NCBI GenBank assembly: GCA_020248905.1
Contig: JADCGR010000019.1
Location: 124,001 to 188,000, forward strand
From: Curvibacter sp.
GTDB taxonomy: Bacteria > Pseudomonadota > Gammaproteobacteria > Burkholderiales > Burkholderiaceae_C
Reading direction: 5' to 3'
DNA length: 64,000 bases
Part shown: in pieces, positions 23,889 to 32,780 of the stretch
Position numbering within the stretch: the first letter of the stretch is position 1
How the letters are laid out: every line of letters starts with the position of its first letter
Program-made: the position numbers and the translations under genes
Notes under the pieces: generated by a model
Databases searched by the model: none
What the model was told of the DNA's origin: nothing
Seen by the model: the letters and a program-made list of their open reading frames with translations, nothing else

Positions 23889-24683
23889 TCAGGCAATCAC
23901 TTGGGAAAACAGGCGCTCGAAATTGCGGCTGGTAGTCTCGGCGATGGACGCCACATCGCACTGCCGTAGCTGGGCGATCTGTTGTGCCACGAGAGGCACA
24001 TAGGAGGGATTATTGGTCTTGCCGCGGTGTGGCGCCGGCGCAAGATAGGGGCTGTCTGTCTCAATCAGCAGCCGGTCCAGAGGCACCAGTCGCGCGACGC
24101 TGTGCAGGTCTTCGGCATTGCGGAAGGTGATGATCCCCGAAAAGGAGATGTAAAAACCCAGGTCCAGCGCCGCGCGCGCGACGTCTGCGGTCTCTGTAAA
24201 GCAGTGGAAAACACCGCCTGCGCTGCCCGTCGCTCCGTCCTCACCCTCCTCCCGCAGGATCGCCAAGGTGTCTTCCGAGGCGCTGCGCGTGTGGATGACC
24301 AGAGGCTTGGCCAGCGCGCGCGCCGCGCGGATGTGGGTGCGGAAGCGCTCGCGCTGCCACGCCATGTCGGCAACGGTGCGCTCGCCAAGCCGGTAGTAGT
24401 CCAGTCCAGTCTCCCCGACACCGACGACGCGTGGAAGTCGGCCACGCTGGAGCAGGGCTTGGAGCGTGGGCTCGGCCACGCCCTCATTGTCCGGGTGCAC
24501 GCCGACGGTCGCCCAGAAGTTGTCATGCGACAGTGCAAGCCCGTGTACCTGCTCGAACTCCTCCAGCGTCGTGCAGATGCATAAGGCGCGGCTCACGCCT
24601 GCCGCGGCCATAGCCTGCCGGATGCGTGGCAAGTCCTGGTACAGCTCAGGGAAGCTCAGATGGCAATGAGAGTCGGTGTACAT
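23889..24683 (-). CDS. tatD: TatD family metal-dependent deoxyribonuclease
   Basis: A 264-residue TIM-barrel metallohydrolase. Metal ligands are in TDSHCHLSF (HxH), GVGETGLDYYR, PLVIHTRSA, GVFHCFTE and IETDSPYLAP. The paralogues TatD, YcfH and YjjV cannot be separated with certainty; adjacency to holB-tmk-mltG matches YcfH in many genomes. It lies downstream of the PilZ gene on the same strand, as in the conserved order mltG-tmk-holB-pilZ-tatD. Confidence 0.94.
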   Translation of the reverse strand: MYTDSHCHLSFPELYQDLPRIRQAMAAAGVSRALCICTTLEEFEQVHGLALSHDNFWATVGVHPDNEGVAEPTLQALLQRGRLPRVVGVGETGLDYYRLGERTVADMAWQRERFRTHIRAARALAKPLVIHTRSASEDTLAILREEGEDGATGSAGGVFHCFTETADVARAALDLGFYISFSGIITFRNAEDLHSVARLVPLDRLLIETDSPYLAPAPHRGKTNNPSYVPLVAQQIAQLRQCDVASIAETTSRNFERLFSQVIA

Positions 24684-24738
24684 GCAGGGGAAAGGACACG
24701 CTCGCGGGCAAGAGCGTTTGCCCTCAAGGGCATCACCC

Positions 24739-25095
24739 TCAGACCGTCTGGGTGCTGCGGTCGGACTTGAGGTGCGGACCCAGGATCTCTTCGATCTTGT
24801 TCTTCAGCAGTCGCGATTTCTCATCTGCGGGAAAACGCACGCCCACGCCCTGGGTGCGGTTGCCGGCGGCCTTGGCCGGTGTCACCCAGGCGACCTTGCC
24901 GGCGAAGGGGTATCGCTGGTTGTCGTCTGGCAGCGACATGAGGACATAAACGTCGTCGCCAAGCCGATAGTCCCGCGTCGTGGGAATGAACATTCCGCCC
25001 TCGGAGAAAAGCGGGATGTAGGCCGCATAGAGCGCCGCCTTTTCCTTGATCGCAAGCTGGATGACGCTGGGGCGTGGGGTGGCGGCTGCAGGCAT
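24739..25095 (-). CDS. PilZ domain protein
   Basis: A 118-residue protein of the PilZ fold, beginning MPAAATPRPSVIQLAIKEKA. The earlier in-frame starts lie inside holB and are rejected. SEGGMFIPT and the GVGVRF strand are typical of the type IV pilus PilZ subgroup, which often lacks the RxxxR motif for cyclic di-GMP; no such motif is visible. The position between holB and tatD is conserved and points to a role in twitching motility. Confidence 0.9.
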   Translation of the reverse strand: MPAAATPRPSVIQLAIKEKAALYAAYIPLFSEGGMFIPTTRDYRLGDDVYVLMSLPDDNQRYPFAGKVAWVTPAKAAGNRTQGVGVRFPADEKSRLLKNKIEEILGPHLKSDRSTQTV

Positions 25096-25145
25096 GGAAA
25101 CGGGGGGAGTAAGCTCAAAAAGGATGGAACAACTGCAAATCGTCG

Positions 25146-26132
25146 CTAGTTTAGGGCCGATTGGGCGCGGCTCACAAGCGCTTCGATCATCAGCCCGCTG
25201 TTGTAGGGATGTTCGGCCGTCCGGCATTCCCGCAGCAGATGGCGTTGCCAGGCCTGCAGCTCGGGCAAGCCCGGTGCGCGCGGCAGGTCCGACGCGTCGA
25301 AATAGCGCGGCGCTGCCCCCACCGAAATGGCCATGAGGTCGTGACACAGCTTATGCAGCGCATCGATGAGCTGGGCAGGGGCCCAGTCAGTCACCGCAGA
25401 TACATCTCCTTCCTGCATCGCCCGGGGTAGGGCTCGCCACGCGCGCGGGTCGCGTCCCGAGGACCCGTAAACCAGGGCATCGTCGGGACGGCATCCCGCA
25501 GCCTGCAGCAGGCCGCGGGCGTCCGCGGCCGATACGCCCTGCTTCTGCAGCCACGTCTGCGCAGCATCGGCGGAGGGCCAGGCCAGGGTGTGGGTGAGGC
25601 AGCGGCTGCGGATGGTGGGCAAAAGCTGGTGGGCTGCCTCGCTGGCGAGCACGAAACGCACATCACCCGGCGGTTCCTCCAGGGTCTTGAGCAGGGCGTT
25701 GGCCGTCACATGGTTCATGCGCTCCGCCGGGTAGATCAACACGGCCTTGCCACGGCCGCGCGCGCTGGTGCGCTGGGAAAACTCGATGGCTTCGCGCATC
25801 GCCTCGATGCGAATCTCCCGGCTGGCCTTGCGCTTCTTTTCGTCGATATCGTTCTGGGACTTCTCGTCCAGCGGCCAGCCCAGCTCGATACTGAGGGTCT
25901 CGGGCATCAGCACACAGAGGTCGGCATGGGTCCGGACGTTGATCGCGTGGCAGGAAGCACACGCGCCGCAAGCGCCCTGCTCCGTGGGCTGCTCGCAGAG
26001 CCAGGCGCGCACGAGCGTGAGGCCCAGGCTGTACTGCCCCAGGCCTGAGGGCCCCTGCAGCAGCCACGCATGGCCGCGCTGTTGCAGCAACTGCCGGGCC
26101 TGCGCGGCAATCCACGGCGCCAGGGTGCTCAT
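25146..26132 (-). CDS. holB: DNA polymerase III subunit delta'
   Basis: A clamp-loader subunit of about 328 residues. The AAA+ fold has a degenerate P-loop ([10 protein letters not shown], no Lys), as delta' usually does. A zinc module CGACASC follows, then [11 protein letters not shown] and TIRSRC (the SRC arginine-finger motif). The ATG at 26132 overlaps the tmk stop as ATGA and is preferred; one at 26141 is also possible. It is part of mltG-tmk-holB-pilZ-tatD. Confidence 0.95.
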   Translation of the reverse strand: MSTLAPWIAAQARQLLQQRGHAWLLQGPSGLGQYSLGLTLVRAWLCEQPTEQGACGACASCHAINVRTHADLCVLMPETLSIELGWPLDEKSQNDIDEKKRKASREIRIEAMREAIEFSQRTSARGRGKAVLIYPAERMNHVTANALLKTLEEPPGDVRFVLASEAAHQLLPTIRSRCLTHTLAWPSADAAQTWLQKQGVSAADARGLLQAAGCRPDDALVYGSSGRDPRAWRALPRAMQEGDVSAVTDWAPAQLIDALHKLCHDLMAISVGAAPRYFDASDLPRAPGLPELQAWQRHLLRECRTAEHPYNSGLMIEALVSRAQSALN

Positions 26133-26764
26133 CGCAGCCATCCCCGGGCCCGCACCGCCCGCAGGACCTCTTGCCAGACCGCTTCCCGGCTTTGCGCGGC
26201 GTCAATGCGCACAAAACGTCCCGGGTCCCGGCGCATGCGGCTGCTGTAGCCTTCGGCCACCTGTCTGAAGAACGCCACCGGTTGCGCCTCGAATTTGTCG
26301 GGCAAGCGCGCGCCTGCCAGGCGCTGCGCCGCGATGGCGGGATCAAGATCAAACCACACGGTCAGCTCCGGCTGGCGCAGGACCGGCGTGCCCGGCAAGG
26401 CCTGGACCCAGTGTTCAAGCACCGACAGCGTCTCCAGGTCAAAGCCACGCCCACCGCCCTGATAGGCGAAGGTCGCGTCCGTGAAGCGGTCGCAAAGCAC
26501 GATGTCGCCCCGCGCGAGGGCGGGTTCGATCAGCTGCTGCAAATGGTCGCGGCGCGCGGCGAAGACCAGCAGGGCCTCGGTCATGGCATCCATCGCGTCG
26601 TTGAGCACCAGGGTCCGCAGCTTCTCCGCCAGCGGCGTTCCGCCAGGCTCGCGCGTCAGGGTGACGTGCCGCCCGGCACTTCGCAGCGCAGCAGCCAGGC
26701 CCTCGATGTGCGTGGACTTGCCGGCCCCGTCGATGCCCTCAAAGCTGATGAACACGCCGGCCAT
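26129..26764 (-). CDS. tmk: Thymidylate kinase
   Basis: A 211-residue enzyme that phosphorylates dTMP to dTDP. P-loop [13 protein letters not shown](F/Y) motif [16 protein letters not shown] and [10 protein letters not shown] region. It overlaps holB by four bases and starts directly at the mltG stop (adjacent bases 26764/26765), so the three genes are tightly coupled. Confidence 0.97.
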   Translation of the reverse strand: MAGVFISFEGIDGAGKSTHIEGLAAALRSAGRHVTLTREPGGTPLAEKLRTLVLNDAMDAMTEALLVFAARRDHLQQLIEPALARGDIVLCDRFTDATFAYQGGGRGFDLETLSVLEHWVQALPGTPVLRQPELTVWFDLDPAIAAQRLAGARLPDKFEAQPVAFFRQVAEGYSSRMRRDPGRFVRIDAAQSREAVWQEVLRAVRARGWLR

Positions 26765-27751
26765 TCAGCGCTGTCCCAGCTGGAACCGGCGGACTGCGCG
26801 ATTGTGATCCGCGAGCGTGGCGCTGAACTCGCTCGAACCGTCGCCCCGGGCCACGAAGTACAGCGCGGACGTCGTGGCGGGCTGCACAGCCGCGAGCAGG
26901 GATTCCTGCCCAGGCATGGCAATCGGCGTCGGCGGCAGGCCGGCGCGGGTGTAGGTGTTCCAAGGCGTGTCTGCGGTCAGGTCGCGCTTGCGCAGGTTGC
27001 CGTCAAATCGCTCGCCCAGGCCGTAGATGACCGTCGGATCGGTCTGCAGCAGCATGCCCTTGCGCAGGCGGTTGTTGAAGACGCCGGAGATCTGGCCGCG
27101 GTCGCTGGCCCGCCCCGTTTCCTTTTCCACGATGCTGGCCAGAATCAGCGCATCTTCGGGCGACTTCAGCGGGCTGTCGGGCAGCCGCTGGGCCCAGGCG
27201 GCGGCCAGGCGCTGGTCCATAGCCTGCAGGGCACGGCGCAGCACAGCCAGATCGCTGCTGTTCTTGGCGTAGGGATAGGTGTCAGGGAAGAAGCGGCCCT
27301 CCGGGTGCACGCCCGGGCGGCCGAGTTTTTCCATGACCGCCGCATCGCTCAGGCCCTGGGTATCGGCCCTCAGGAAGGGCGCATTGCGCAGCAGGCCGCG
27401 CCATTGGGCAAAGGTCAGCCCTTCCACCAACGTCACGCTGCGCATGGCGACCTCGCCGCGTACCAGCTGTTCCAGCAGGGCGCGTGGCAAAGGCTGGCCC
27501 GTGATCTCGTAGCTGCCGGCCTTGATCTGGCGCGACTGCCCGGACAGGCGGATCCACCAGTAAAACAGCTCGGGCTGCACCTGTACGCCGCCCTGCTTGA
27601 GCGCCTGCACCACGGCACCGGCCGACATGCCAGGTTCGACGGTGAATTCCACCAGTGGCGACTTCAGGGCCAGGGGCTGCTGCAGCCACCACGCGGCGCC
27701 GGCGAAGACCAGACTGGCCAGCAGAAGCAGGAGCGATGCAATGAATTTCAC
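26765..27751 (-). CDS. mltG: Endolytic murein transglycosylase MltG
   Basis: A 328-residue inner-membrane enzyme that cleaves nascent glycan strands. One N-terminal membrane anchor (LLLLLASLVFAGAAWW), then a LysM-like part and the YceG catalytic domain with ASIVEKETGRASDR (catalytic Glu) and NRLRKGMLLQTDPTVIYG. It heads the mltG-tmk-holB-pilZ-tatD gene string and is divergent from ygfZ. Confidence 0.96.
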   Translation of the reverse strand: MKFIASLLLLLASLVFAGAAWWLQQPLALKSPLVEFTVEPGMSAGAVVQALKQGGVQVQPELFYWWIRLSGQSRQIKAGSYEITGQPLPRALLEQLVRGEVAMRSVTLVEGLTFAQWRGLLRNAPFLRADTQGLSDAAVMEKLGRPGVHPEGRFFPDTYPYAKNSSDLAVLRRALQAMDQRLAAAWAQRLPDSPLKSPEDALILASIVEKETGRASDRGQISGVFNNRLRKGMLLQTDPTVIYGLGERFDGNLRKRDLTADTPWNTYTRAGLPPTPIAMPGQESLLAAVQPATTSALYFVARGDGSSEFSATLADHNRAVRRFQLGQR

Positions 27752-27761
27752 AGCCCTATGG

Positions 27762-27790
27762 TTTTCATGTTGATGTACGAAGATGATAAT
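27762..27790 (+). promoter_or_regulatory. Candidate promoter giving a near-leaderless ygfZ message
   Basis: TTTTCA at 27762-27767 and GATAAT at 27785-27790 are 17 bp apart. The ATG of ygfZ is at 27799, so transcription would start within a base or two of it. The bases before the ATG are TTCACCCCC, which contain no Shine-Dalgarno sequence. Confidence 0.45.
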
Positions 27791-27798
27791 TCACCCCC

Positions 27799-28713
27799 AT
27801 GAGCTTCATACTCAACGGTATCTGCCCCCTGCCCTATCTGGGCGTGATCCGCGCCGAAGGCGAAGACTCCGCCAGATTCCTGCACGGACAACTCACGCAG
27901 GACTTTTCGCTGCTCGGCTTGTTGGAGGCCCGGCTTGCGGCTTTCTGCTCCGCCAAGGGCCGCATGCAGGCGTCTTTTGTTGCCTTCAAGCGCAGCCATG
28001 ACGACATCCTGCTCGTTTGCAGTCGCGACCTCCTGCCCCAGACCCTCAAGCGACTCTCCATGTTCGTGTTGCGCGCCAAGGTCAGGCTCAGTGACGTCAG
28101 CGCCAGCACGGCCCTCTACGGGCTGGCCGGCCCCTCGCTGGAGTCGCTGGCTGGCACCAGCCGGTCGCCGTGGAGCTTGCAGGCTCTTGGGGAGGCCCGT
28201 CTCGTGCATCTTTACCCGGCAGACGGTGTGCCTCGCGCCTTGTGGGTGGCGCCGGCTGAGACGGCGCCGTCCGCCGCTGCCTCCCTGCGGCCGGCGGACT
28301 GGCTCTGGGGTGAGGTCCGCGCCGGCATTGCCACCATCAGCCGGCCCATCTTCGAAGCCTTCGTACCCCAAATGCTCAACTACGAGTCTGTCGGTGGCGT
28401 GAACTTCAAGAAAGGCTGCTATCCGGGCCAGGAAGTGGTGGCGCGCAGCCAGTTTCGCGGCACGCTCAAGCGGCGCGGCTATTTAGCGCATAGCGTGGGC
28501 GCGCTGCAGGCGGGACAGGAGATATACGATGCCGCCGAGCCGGACCAGCCTTGTGGCCTGGTTGCGCAGGCTGCCGCCGCACCCGGGGGCGGCTGGGACG
28601 CCATCGTCTCGCTGCAGACCGCCTCGGTTGCGTCGGCGCTGCATGTGGGGCAGGTGGACGGACCGGAGCTGGACGTGCTGCCCGCGCCCTACCCTTTGCT
28701 TGAAGATATCTAG
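27799..28713 (+). CDS. ygfZ: Folate-binding YgfZ-type protein
   Basis: A 304-residue GcvT-like protein that supports iron-sulfur cluster assembly and repair. GEDSARFLHGQLTQD near the start and the signature KKGCYPGQEVVARSQFRG (family KGCYxGQE with the reactive Cys) identify it. It is divergent from mltG with a 47-bp gap, and apparently lacks a Shine-Dalgarno sequence. Confidence 0.95.
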   Translation: MSFILNGICPLPYLGVIRAEGEDSARFLHGQLTQDFSLLGLLEARLAAFCSAKGRMQASFVAFKRSHDDILLVCSRDLLPQTLKRLSMFVLRAKVRLSDVSASTALYGLAGPSLESLAGTSRSPWSLQALGEARLVHLYPADGVPRALWVAPAETAPSAAASLRPADWLWGEVRAGIATISRPIFEAFVPQMLNYESVGGVNFKKGCYPGQEVVARSQFRGTLKRRGYLAHSVGALQAGQEIYDAAEPDQPCGLVAQAAAAPGGGWDAIVSLQTASVASALHVGQVDGPELDVLPAPYPLLEDI

Positions 28714-28721
28714 CACCCGCC

Positions 28722-30863
28722 TCAGAGACGGCCGCGATAGGGCTGCGGAATCTGGCTTCGCAGCATGTCGCGCTGTTGCGGGGGCAGCGCCTGCAGCGCG
28801 GCCTGGTAGGATTGTATGGCCCCAGCGCGGTCGCCCACCTCGGGCAGGGACTGGATGTGCGCCAAACGCAACCAGCTTTCTAGCGCGGTTGCCGGCCAGC
28901 GCTGGATGCGCTGCTTCAGTACATCGATGGCCAGCGGCCAGTCCTGGCGCTGGATCGCAAGCTGGTAGGCCTGTCCCAGCAGATCCGCATCGCCCAGACC
29001 GCGCCCGAGCATGTCGCGCGCCAGTGCCGCTGCATCGTCCGTCCGCCCCTGCTTGCGCAGAATCAGGAACTGCAGCGACAGGACAGCCGGGCCGCGGGGC
29101 TGCAAGGCCCGCGCCCGCTGCAGGTAGGCCTCTGCCTGAGGCAGCTCACCCGCCTGGGCATGCAGGCGTCCGAGTTGGGCCAGGATCACGACCACATACG
29201 GACGCGAGGCCGCCAGCGATTCGAGCACCCAGCGCGCGTTGCGCTCGTCTTGCCAGCGCAGCAGATCGTCCGCCACAAGCGAGGTGAGCTTGCGGTAGTG
29301 GGGATGCAGGTCCACCCCTTCTTTCAGAAGCCTCAGCATCTCGGCCTTGCGCGGCGCCCATGCCGGATCGTCCGCACGGCCGGATAGCGTGATCTGGTAG
29401 GCCATCTGCGCGGCGCGCACCAGGCGCGTTTCACTCGCCCAAGCCCGATGCACGAGCCACGTCGCGGGCGCTAGGGCCAGCGCGACAATCAGGGTCGCCG
29501 CCTTCCAGGGCATCGGGCTCGCGCCACGCGACTGAGCGGACGTGGTTGGGGCCGCGGCAATGCCATCCATGTGGTCCGTGGCCGCCAGCACCGCAAGGCT
29601 CAGGGCGAACAAGGCCCCCGTACCGGCCAGATGCCAGGGAAAGCCGGCGAGGCTGACTACCATGAGCCCGAGCAACGAGACCAAGGCCGCAGAGCGCCAG
29701 GACGCAGGCGCGGCCCCGGGCCGGCTCCGGGCTCGCAAGGCCGAGCGCAGCAGATACGCCAGCAGCGCGAGCAGGAAGATCCACCCTGCCAGGCCATACT
29801 CGGCCAGCAGCTGCAAAGCCTCGTTGTGGGCGTAGTAGTCCTCCTCGATCTCGATGCCTTCGGGCTGGAAACGCGGAATCTCGACCTCCCATGCACCCGC
29901 CCCCACGCCCGACCATGGATGGGCACGGATGAGGCGCAGATTGGATTGCCACATCGAGAAACGTTCGTTGAGGGAAGTCGCGCTGGCTGAGGTGCCGGCT
30001 GATACCGTCATTCCCACCCTGGCCGCGCTACGTTGCAGAGCGGTGCGCCCCGGGTTTTCCTGCAACATGTCCGCGTTGCCACCCGGCAGGCTGCCCAGTC
30101 CGATAAACACCGCCGCCAGCGTGGCCAGCGCCGTCGCTTGCTGAGCCCGGCTCCACAGCGGCCAGGCCAGCGCGGCGCGCTGACGCCACAGCAGCACGAC
30201 GAGGCAGGGCAACATGGCCGTCGTGGCCAGCAGGGCTGAGCGTGTACCCGTGAGCACGATGACCAGCGCGACCAAAGCTGTGGCGGCGCAACGCAGCACC
30301 ACCTGCGTGCCACCCCGGGCATGCGCAGCCACCCAGACCGAGAACGGCAGGCAACAGACCAGGTACTCCGCCAGAAAATTGCGGTTGGAAAACGTGGAGC
30401 CCGGCATGGCTGCCTGCGGGAACACGCGCAGGTCGACCCAGAACTGCAGGCCAGCCCACAGCGCCGCTACCACCGCGCCCCAGTGCACGCCCTGGGCCAG
30501 CAGGTCCAGCCGCTCGGGCTGCAGGACCTGCAGGCCCAGCCACAACAGCAGCGTGAACAGCAGCCAGCGCAAGGCCTCGACACCCGCCAGGTAGGTATGC
30601 GACCAGCCCATGCTCCCCAGCGCCCAGAGCGCCAGCAGCAAGGGTAGCCACAGCACGGGGTGCCAGCGCATCGGGCGCGGCTGGCGCAGGCGCAGCGTGC
30701 CCAGCAGCAGCGCTGCCCCGAGGCTTGCGAAAACGACCAGCGTGGACTTGAGCGTGTCCTGCAGGATCAGCTCGCTTGGCACACCGATCGAGGGGACCAG
30801 GAAGGCCATGAGGGCCAGCACCGCCACCACGCGGTGGTCGTCTGCTTGCGCGTCCTCCCTCAT
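28722..30863 (-). CDS. O-antigen/pilin glycan ligase-like (Wzy_C) membrane protein with TPR tail
   Basis: A 713-residue inner-membrane protein with about a dozen hydrophobic segments. The Wzy_C-type ligase core has FSNRNFLAEYL and, in the large periplasmic loop, GVGAGAWE...AHNEALQLLAEYGLAGW. A C-terminal soluble region (about residues 500-713) looks like TPR repeats. This fits the PglL/WaaL oligosaccharyltransferase family, which moves lipid-linked glycans onto pilin or lipid A. No pilin or glycan cluster is adjacent, so the acceptor is unknown. It is 11 bp downstream of the thioesterase-GNAT gene. Confidence 0.86.
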   Translation of the reverse strand: MREDAQADDHRVVAVLALMAFLVPSIGVPSELILQDTLKSTLVVFASLGAALLLGTLRLRQPRPMRWHPVLWLPLLLALWALGSMGWSHTYLAGVEALRWLLFTLLLWLGLQVLQPERLDLLAQGVHWGAVVAALWAGLQFWVDLRVFPQAAMPGSTFSNRNFLAEYLVCCLPFSVWVAAHARGGTQVVLRCAATALVALVIVLTGTRSALLATTAMLPCLVVLLWRQRAALAWPLWSRAQQATALATLAAVFIGLGSLPGGNADMLQENPGRTALQRSAARVGMTVSAGTSASATSLNERFSMWQSNLRLIRAHPWSGVGAGAWEVEIPRFQPEGIEIEEDYYAHNEALQLLAEYGLAGWIFLLALLAYLLRSALRARSRPGAAPASWRSAALVSLLGLMVVSLAGFPWHLAGTGALFALSLAVLAATDHMDGIAAAPTTSAQSRGASPMPWKAATLIVALALAPATWLVHRAWASETRLVRAAQMAYQITLSGRADDPAWAPRKAEMLRLLKEGVDLHPHYRKLTSLVADDLLRWQDERNARWVLESLAASRPYVVVILAQLGRLHAQAGELPQAEAYLQRARALQPRGPAVLSLQFLILRKQGRTDDAAALARDMLGRGLGDADLLGQAYQLAIQRQDWPLAIDVLKQRIQRWPATALESWLRLAHIQSLPEVGDRAGAIQSYQAALQALPPQQRDMLRSQIPQPYRGRL

Positions 30864-30874
30864 GTTGCGGCGAC

Positions 30875-31747
30875 CTACAGGTCGCAGACCATGGTCAGGT
30901 GGGCAATGCCGGCCTCCTCGTAGGGCTCGCCCTGCCCTTTGAAGCCCAGCCGCTCGTAGAACGCCACCGCGCTGCGCTGCGCATGCAAGAGCACGGCGCG
31001 GTCGCCGCGCGCGCGCGCTGCATCCATCAAGGCCAGCAGGATGTCACGCCCCAGGCCGCCGCCGCGCAACACGCGGCGCACGGCCATGCGGCCGATGCGT
31101 GCGACGCCCGGCGCGTGCTGCAGCAGGCGGCCGGTGGCCACTGGCATGCCCAGGCAGTTGCAGGCCACGGCGTGCAGGGCCGACACGTCCTCCGCGTCCC
31201 ACTCCAGTGCCAGCGGAATGCTCTGCTCCTGAACGAAGACCTCGGTGCGTACCTCGCGCGCCGCCGTGCCCAGCTCGGCCCAGCTACCGATCCGCAGCGC
31301 GACGATGGCCTCTCCTTCCTCGTATCCGTTCAGCGCCTCGCGCAGCGCCTGGGGGACCGGCTGCGACTTCTGCGTAGCCGGATCTGCGTAAACGTAGAGG
31401 ATCTCGCTTTGCACCAGCAACTCTTCGCCGCGGAAGATGGCGCCCTGGAACTGGATCGAGGAATTGCCGATGCGCGCGCAGCGCTGGCCGATCTGCAGCC
31501 GATCGTCGTAGCGCGCCGAGGCGTGATACTCAAGCGTGGCTTTCTTGACATAAAGATCGCCACCCAGTTGTTCCATGGCCTGCTCGTAGGGCAATGCCAG
31601 TGCGCGCCAGTAGTCGCTGATGGCCGTGTCGAAATACATCAGATAGTGCGCGTTGAACACGATCTTCTGCATGTCCACCTCGGCCCAGCGCACGCGCAGG
31701 GGATGGAAAAACCGGAAGTCGGGGAGCCGGGCTAAGGCGGTGCTCAT
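30875..31747 (-). CDS. Fusion: YbgC-type acyl-CoA thioesterase + GNAT acetyltransferase
   Basis: A 290-residue two-domain protein. Residues 1-140 are a hot-dog thioesterase (VRWAEVDMQKIVFNAHYLMYFD, with the family Asp in AEVD; KATLEYHASARYDDRLQIG). Residues 150-290 are a GNAT domain (VFVQEQSIPLALEWDAED, then RMAVRRVLRGGGLGRDILLAL for acetyl-CoA binding and AVAFYERLGFKGQGEPYEEAGI). I recall similar thioesterase-GNAT fusions in other betaproteobacteria. The reaction order and substrate are unknown. It lies three bases from the upstream esterase gene. Confidence 0.9.
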   Translation of the reverse strand: MSTALARLPDFRFFHPLRVRWAEVDMQKIVFNAHYLMYFDTAISDYWRALALPYEQAMEQLGGDLYVKKATLEYHASARYDDRLQIGQRCARIGNSSIQFQGAIFRGEELLVQSEILYVYADPATQKSQPVPQALREALNGYEEGEAIVALRIGSWAELGTAAREVRTEVFVQEQSIPLALEWDAEDVSALHAVACNCLGMPVATGRLLQHAPGVARIGRMAVRRVLRGGGLGRDILLALMDAARARGDRAVLLHAQRSAVAFYERLGFKGQGEPYEEAGIAHLTMVCDL

Positions 31748-31750
31748 GGT

Positions 31751-32710
31751 TCAGGTAGTTCCAAAGGCGTGTTTCAGGGCTCGGGCGGCGTCCGCGTGGG
31801 CCTGCAGGGCCTGCGGGATCGCACGGCCCATCTTGATGAACTCGTGCACCACGCCACGGTAGATTTCCAGATCGACGGCCACGCCGGCAGCGCGCAGCCT
31901 GTCGGCGTACATCACGCCCTCGTCCACCAGCGGATCGCATTCGGCCAGGCCGATCCAGGCCGGCGCCAGGCCATCGAAGTCCGGCGCCAGCAGGGGTGCA
32001 AAGCGCCAGTCATCGCGATCCGCCGCTGAGTTGACATAGTGATTGAAAAAGTACGTGATGTGTGGCTCCTCGATCACAAAGCCACGAGCAAAGGTCTGGT
32101 GCGAGGGCGTGTCCTGATGGGCTGCACAACCCGGGTAGAACAGCAGCTGCAGCGCCAGCGGCAGGGCCGCGCTGCGTGCCTCCATGGCGCAAACGATGGC
32201 CAGGGTGCCACCGGCGCTGTCGCCACCCACGGCGATCCGCCCGGCGTCCAGGCCCAGCGGGCCACATGCGCCGGGGAGCCACTGCAGCGCGTCCCAGGCG
32301 TCGTCGGATGCCGTAGGGAACTTGTGCTCGGGCGCCAGCCTGTAGTCCACGGATACCACGGCACAGTGCGCCAGATGCGCCAGCTGCCGGCACAGGGCGT
32401 CATGCGTGGTCACGCTGCCGATGGTGAACCCTCCGCCGTGGAAATACAGCAGCACTGGCAGCCCCTGGCCCGCGGGCGCGTACAGGCGCGCAGCGATCGG
32501 GGATCCGTCGCGCACGGGAATCGTCAGTCCCTCCACGCGCGGCAACTTGTGGCCTGGAATGTCGAGCATGCCCGAGCCCAACTCGTAGACTTGGCGGGCC
32601 TGCTGTGGCGTCAGCGCGTGCAGCGGAAGCTGTCGGGTCCGTGCCATGCGGTCCAGCACATGATGCATCGCCGGGCTCAGCAGGGCTCTCGGGTTGCGTG
32701 GGTGACTCAT
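31751..32710 (-). CDS. Alpha/beta hydrolase, hormone-sensitive-lipase type esterase
   Basis: A 319-residue cytoplasmic esterase of family IV. The oxyanion motif is YFHGGGFTIGS, the nucleophile motif GDSAGG, and the His lies in EIYRGVVHEFIKMG. There is no signal peptide. It is divergent from the iron alcohol dehydrogenase gene and runs almost directly into the thioesterase-GNAT fusion, suggesting co-expression. Confidence 0.92.
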   Translation of the reverse strand: MSHPRNPRALLSPAMHHVLDRMARTRQLPLHALTPQQARQVYELGSGMLDIPGHKLPRVEGLTIPVRDGSPIAARLYAPAGQGLPVLLYFHGGGFTIGSVTTHDALCRQLAHLAHCAVVSVDYRLAPEHKFPTASDDAWDALQWLPGACGPLGLDAGRIAVGGDSAGGTLAIVCAMEARSAALPLALQLLFYPGCAAHQDTPSHQTFARGFVIEEPHITYFFNHYVNSAADRDDWRFAPLLAPDFDGLAPAWIGLAECDPLVDEGVMYADRLRAAGVAVDLEIYRGVVHEFIKMGRAIPQALQAHADAARALKHAFGTT

Positions 32711-32780
32711 GGCGCGGCGCTTGCTTGCTAAAGTTGCTGCGTACGAAGCTGCAAATCCTACACTGTGGAGACTCTAAGCC

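Noticed and set aside
23513-23896. 127-codon minus-strand ORF between the cyclase-FHA gene and tatD
   Set aside because: Overlaps the cyclase 3' end and crosses an AT-rich spacer; no recognisable domain or ribosome-binding site.
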